The notes below the pieces were generated by a model. That model had not been told where the DNA came from, did not search any database, and saw only the letters and a list, made by a program, of their open reading frames with translations. Source: Eubacteriaceae bacterium (lineage in GTDB: Bacteria; Bacillota; Clostridia; Eubacteriales; Alkalibacteraceae). From it: a stretch of DNA of 15,618 nucleotides. Positions 13,030 through 15,618 of this stretch are shown one piece after another (the first letter of the stretch is position 1; every line of letters starts with the position of its first letter). Location: positions 1 to 15,618 of the forward strand of contig DMAW01000160.1 in NCBI GenBank assembly GCA_003446375.1, read 5' to 3'. Both the position numbers and the translations under genes were made by a program.

Positions 13030-14265
13030 ATGGCTTGTAGAAAAGACGGCAAAGGAAGAGTTTTAAGAAAAGGTGAGCATTACCGCAAATCTGATGGAAG
13101 ATATTCTTATATTTACACAGATCCATTAGGAAAATCGAGAACCATTTATGCGAATTCACTGACAACACTGCGGAAGAGAGAAGAAAGTCTAGTTCGAGAT
13201 CAGATGGACGGATTAAACGTATATGTAGCCGGGAATTCAGATGTGAATTTCCTCTTCGACAGATATATATCGACAAAGTCGGAGCTAAGAAGTACTACAT
13301 ATGCAAACTATATGTACACATGGAATCATTTTATCCGGGATACATTTGGCAAGAAAAAGATCAGAGATGTGAAATATTCAGACGTGTTATTTTTCTACAG
13401 TGATTTGATCAATAACCAAAAACTTCAGATTGCAACACTGGAGAATATTAACACAGTTCTTCGACCAAGTTTTCAATTGGCGGTTCGAGACGATATAATA
13501 AGAAAGAACCCAGTTGATGGAGCTTATGCAGAAGTTAAGAAACGTAATGGTGGGTCAAGAAAAACAAGAAGAGCACTGACGGTTGAGCAGCAGAGAGCAT
13601 TTGTAAATTATGTTGCGGAAAATCCTTTTTTCTATCACTGGTATCCATTTTTTGTATTTCTTCTCGGAACTGGTTGTCGTATAGGTGAGGCAATTGGAAT
13701 TCGTTGGGATGACGTGGATATGGAAAAACGTATTATTGATGTAAATCATAGTTTGACTTATTACATGAGAGCTGATGATTCATACAAATGCGAATTTCGA
13801 GTATCGGAACCTAAGACAGAATCTGGTATTAGGATGATTCCTATGATGAATGTTGTATTTGAAGCTTTAAAGGATGAATATGAACGCCAGTGTGAAGAAG
13901 GTTTCTGTGTAGAGAATGTGGATGGAATGACAAATTTTATTTTTACAAATCGTTTTGGAACACCACATAATCCAGCTGCGGTAAATCGAGCAATTAAGAG
14001 AATAGTAGATGCTCATAATTCGGAAGAAGAAGTAAAAGCAAAGAAGGAAAAACGAGAACCTATCATGATACCAAGATTCTCATGTCATATTTTCCGACAT
14101 ACCTTCGCTTCAAGATTTTGTGAAAATGAAACAAATGTTAAAGTAATTCAGGAAGTAATGGGACATGCAGACGTATCGACGACGATGAATATTTACGCAG
14201 AAGTCAATCAGGATGTAACCAGAGCTTCGATCGAGAAACTATCAAAAAATATGGATGTGTTTTAG
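13030..14265 (+). CDS. int: Tn916-type tyrosine integrase
   Basis: The 411-residue integrase has an N-terminal arm-binding domain of the Tn916 Int kind (about residues 5-60, with GRYSYIYTDPLGKSRTIYAN), a SAM-like core-binding domain (about 70-165) and a catalytic domain with Arg217 (GTGCRIGEA), Lys262 (EPKTESG), the box 353-357 (HIFRH), His379 (MGH) and Tyr389 (NIYAE), so it is complete. GGAG at 13021-13024 precedes ATG 13030. It would integrate and excise the element whose end lies just downstream. It is of a different type from the RIT recombinases, which lack the N-terminal arm-binding beta domain. Confidence 0.9.
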   Translation: MACRKDGKGRVLRKGEHYRKSDGRYSYIYTDPLGKSRTIYANSLTTLRKREESLVRDQMDGLNVYVAGNSDVNFLFDRYISTKSELRSTTYANYMYTWNHFIRDTFGKKKIRDVKYSDVLFFYSDLINNQKLQIATLENINTVLRPSFQLAVRDDIIRKNPVDGAYAEVKKRNGGSRKTRRALTVEQQRAFVNYVAENPFFYHWYPFFVFLLGTGCRIGEAIGIRWDDVDMEKRIIDVNHSLTYYMRADDSYKCEFRVSEPKTESGIRMIPMMNVVFEALKDEYERQCEEGFCVENVDGMTNFIFTNRFGTPHNPAAVNRAIKRIVDAHNSEEEVKAKKEKREPIMIPRFSCHIFRHTFASRFCENETNVKVIQEVMGHADVSTTMNIYAEVNQDVTRASIEKLSKNMDVF

Positions 14266-14598
14266 AAAAGAGTCCCCATTAGCGACGATTTCAAAACTAT
14301 CTGTGAAGTATAAAATATTCTGACCAAAAAATTATCAAAAGACCAGTTTTTGACCAAAAAATGAGTTCAAACTGCTAAAGAGTAAGTAAGAGTGTGAAAG
14401 ACAAGAATCCTGACTTTGTAAGGATAAGTAACAGTCTGAAAAAATGAATTCAGTGTTGAAAAGGGCTCCCGACGATGAAACCGGTGGATTAAAAGAGAAG
14501 TATAGTTGTACACTTTTTTGCCACAAATATATGTTAAAATACGATATCGGGCAGGCCTTAAGCCTGCCCAATTTTATGGTTAAACATGAGGTGGTATT
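14266..14598. other. Intergenic region with direct repeats (probable attachment-site region)
   Basis: No gene is supported here. TGACCAAAAAAT is repeated at 14321-14332 and 14351-14362 (30-bp period). TAAGTAAGAGTGTGAAAG (14383-14400) is repeated with three differences at 14425-14442 (42-bp period). These are placed like integrase arm sites or excisionase sites at an element end. A loose similarity also links 14263-14290 with 14457-14475 (AAAAG, CCC, GACGAT in the same order), but it is too weak to call an attachment core. The last 60 bases hold a hairpin and the ribosome site of the next gene. Confidence 0.5.
14549..14569 (+). terminator. Hairpin, possible terminator
   Basis: GGGCAGGC and GCCTGCCC form an 8-bp GC-rich stem around a 5-nt loop, followed by AATTTTAT. 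The T-run is short, so termination is only likely to be partial. It lies between the integrase module and the next gene, about 30 nt before that gene's start, and could also be a leader attenuator. Confidence 0.45.
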
Positions 14599-15618
14599 TT
14601 GCTTACAAGAGAGGAATGTCTTGCGATATTAGAGCTTGATGCTTCGGCATCGACGTGGGATATAGAAAATAAGTATACAATTCAGGTCAAAAAGTACCGG
14701 AGTATTGACAGCGATGAAGCCAGAGATCATCTGGATAAAATAGCTATGGCATATAATATTCTGACGGGGCGTTATGTCGAGCCTGAACCGATCAATCCCA
14801 AACTGGAACGTGTAGTTGCTGGCAAATCTCTCAAGCAGTGGCAGACAGTCTGGCATTATGGACGTTGGCCGTTACTTGCTATTGTAGTTGCGATAGTTGT
14901 TGTAATATATTTTATAGTTTCTATAGCAACGAATAAGCCATCTGATTTCTCAGTTGTCATAATGGGCAGTTTTTCCGACGGTGGCAGCGCTGTCGATACC
15001 ATGACGGATTATCTGCAGGATAATTCCGATGAAAAAATCACAAATCCGGATATTCACTACTTGCCAATTGATTTTAGTAACGCTGCGTTCAATCCGGATG
15101 AGTCTGAAGTAGATCCGTCAAGCTTAGACATGAGTGCGGAATCTCAGGAATCATCAGCCCTTACACCTCAGTTTGATCCTCAGTCGCAATATGCCTATAA
15201 CATGAAATTGGTAACTCTGTTGTTTTCTGATGAAATAGATATTTTCATGTCGTCCCAGGCAGCTTTTGACAGGTATGCCCCCCAAGGTGTTTTTGTAGAT
15301 ATGGCTGAGCTGTATGAGTCTCTTGCAGATCTGCCGCCGGAAATACTGGCTGAAGTTAAACCTGTTTATGCTGTGCTTGATGAGGAAACAACTGATAGCT
15401 CAGATGATAACTCCGAGAGTAATGAGTCAGATAATACTGATGGCAGCACAAATATACTCACCGGTGAAAGTGTTATGTATGGACTTGATATCTCAGGGCT
15501 TGATATTTTTGAAGGCATGGATATATGGTTTGGCGACGGTCAGATAATCTCAATTGGTTTTAAAAGCCGAGATTCTGAACTTGCTGGCGAGATGATCGCG
15601 AGCATGATCAGAGACTAT
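14599..15618 (+). CDS. Membrane protein with degenerate J-domain-like N-terminus (partial)
   Basis: The frame is open for 340 codons to the window end. No ATG lies at the start; TTG 14599 follows GAGG at 7 nt, and an in-frame TGA at 14587 limits the start. Residues 1-60 resemble a J-domain-like helical fold (LTREECLAILELDASASTWD at residues 2-21, then AYNILTGRY) but lack the HPD tripeptide. A single transmembrane helix follows at about residues 91-110 (PLLAIVVAIVVVIYFIVSIA). The remainder is probably extracellular, with acidic Ser/Asp-rich linkers (about 270-290), and includes SDFSVVIMGSF and LLFSDEIDIFMSS, in the style of lipoprotein/solute-binding folds. It is likely a chromosomal gene beyond the integrative element. 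Function unknown. Confidence 0.75.
   Translation, partial: MLTREECLAILELDASASTWDIENKYTIQVKKYRSIDSDEARDHLDKIAMAYNILTGRYVEPEPINPKLERVVAGKSLKQWQTVWHYGRWPLLAIVVAIVVVIYFIVSIATNKPSDFSVVIMGSFSDGGSAVDTMTDYLQDNSDEKITNPDIHYLPIDFSNAAFNPDESEVDPSSLDMSAESQESSALTPQFDPQSQYAYNMKLVTLLFSDEIDIFMSSQAAFDRYAPQGVFVDMAELYESLADLPPEILAEVKPVYAVLDEETTDSSDDNSESNESDNTDGSTNILTGESVMYGLDISGLDIFEGMDIWFGDGQIISIGFKSRDSELAGEMIASMIRDY

Larger units (their letters stand above)
12431..14460 (+). mobile_element. Right end of an integrative element (integrase module)
   Basis: A short ORF, a DUF6462 protein, a ribbon-helix-helix protein and a Tn916-type integrase follow each other on the plus strand, a cassette common at one end of integrative elements in Clostridia. 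The right limit is somewhere between the integrase stop (14265) and the repeats ending near 14460. The left limit is a junction with the GH31 remnant at about 12421-12435; no relaxase or conjugation gene is in view. Whether the glycosidase region lies inside this element or is outside and joined by deletion cannot be decided from this window. Confidence 0.55.

Noticed and set aside
13030..14265. The Tn916-type integrase as part of a third RIT element
   Set aside because: It stands alone, has a Tn916-like arm-binding domain, and is accompanied by DUF6462 and ribbon-helix-helix genes rather than other recombinases.

Overview
The window looks like an accessory, insertion-riddled stretch of a low-to-moderate GC Firmicute genome, most likely a gut or rumen Clostridia/Lachnospiraceae-type bacterium. 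That placement is an inference from the strong AGGAGG ribosome binding sites, the codon usage, the GH3/GH31 glycosidases, and the integrase/DUF6462/ribbon-helix-helix cassette. No rRNA, tRNA or CRISPR array is visible.

The window is dominated by nested mobile DNA. Two neighbouring glycosidase genes on the minus strand, a GH31 alpha-glucosidase-like gene followed by a GH3 beta-glucosidase-like gene, form a former operon. Both are broken. The GH3 gene is cut by an IS3-family element whose orfB is itself interrupted by a three-recombinase element (RIT-1, about 39-3462). The GH31 gene is cut by an IS21-family element (about 5503-11766, 4-5 bp target duplication) whose istB is interrupted by a second three-recombinase element (RIT-2, about 6237-9724). 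Each RIT element carries three overlapping tyrosine recombinase genes (ritA-ritB-ritC) and terminal inverted repeats, the organisation of recombinase-in-trio (RIT) elements. In RIT-1, ritB has one in-frame TGA. RIT-2 has three intact genes.

The most interesting signal is at the RIT junctions. Both elements sit exactly at a codon for a catalytic or nucleotide-binding residue of an IS gene: the second DDE aspartate of IS3 OrfB, and the Walker A loop of IstB. The target can be rebuilt without loss of a base, and short direct repeats flank each element (GTC; TTGCCA). On one side only, a long palindrome lies between the target and the terminal repeat, and its arms begin and end with the same trinucleotide as the target. 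This fits a model in which the circular form carries a palindromic attachment site and crossover happens at one of its two symmetric edges. Inside each end, three copies of a roughly 10-bp motif are arranged with mirror-symmetric spacing (17 and 51 bp in RIT-1; 17 and 55 bp in RIT-2), and the inner copy overlaps the putative ritA promoter.

To the right (about 12431-14460) lies the end of an integrative element: a short ORF, a DUF6462 excisionase-like protein, a promoter, a ribbon-helix-helix protein and a Tn916-type integrase. Beyond it, after a repeat-bearing intergenic region and a hairpin, starts a gene with a TTG start for a membrane protein with a degenerate J-domain-like N-terminus. It runs off the window.
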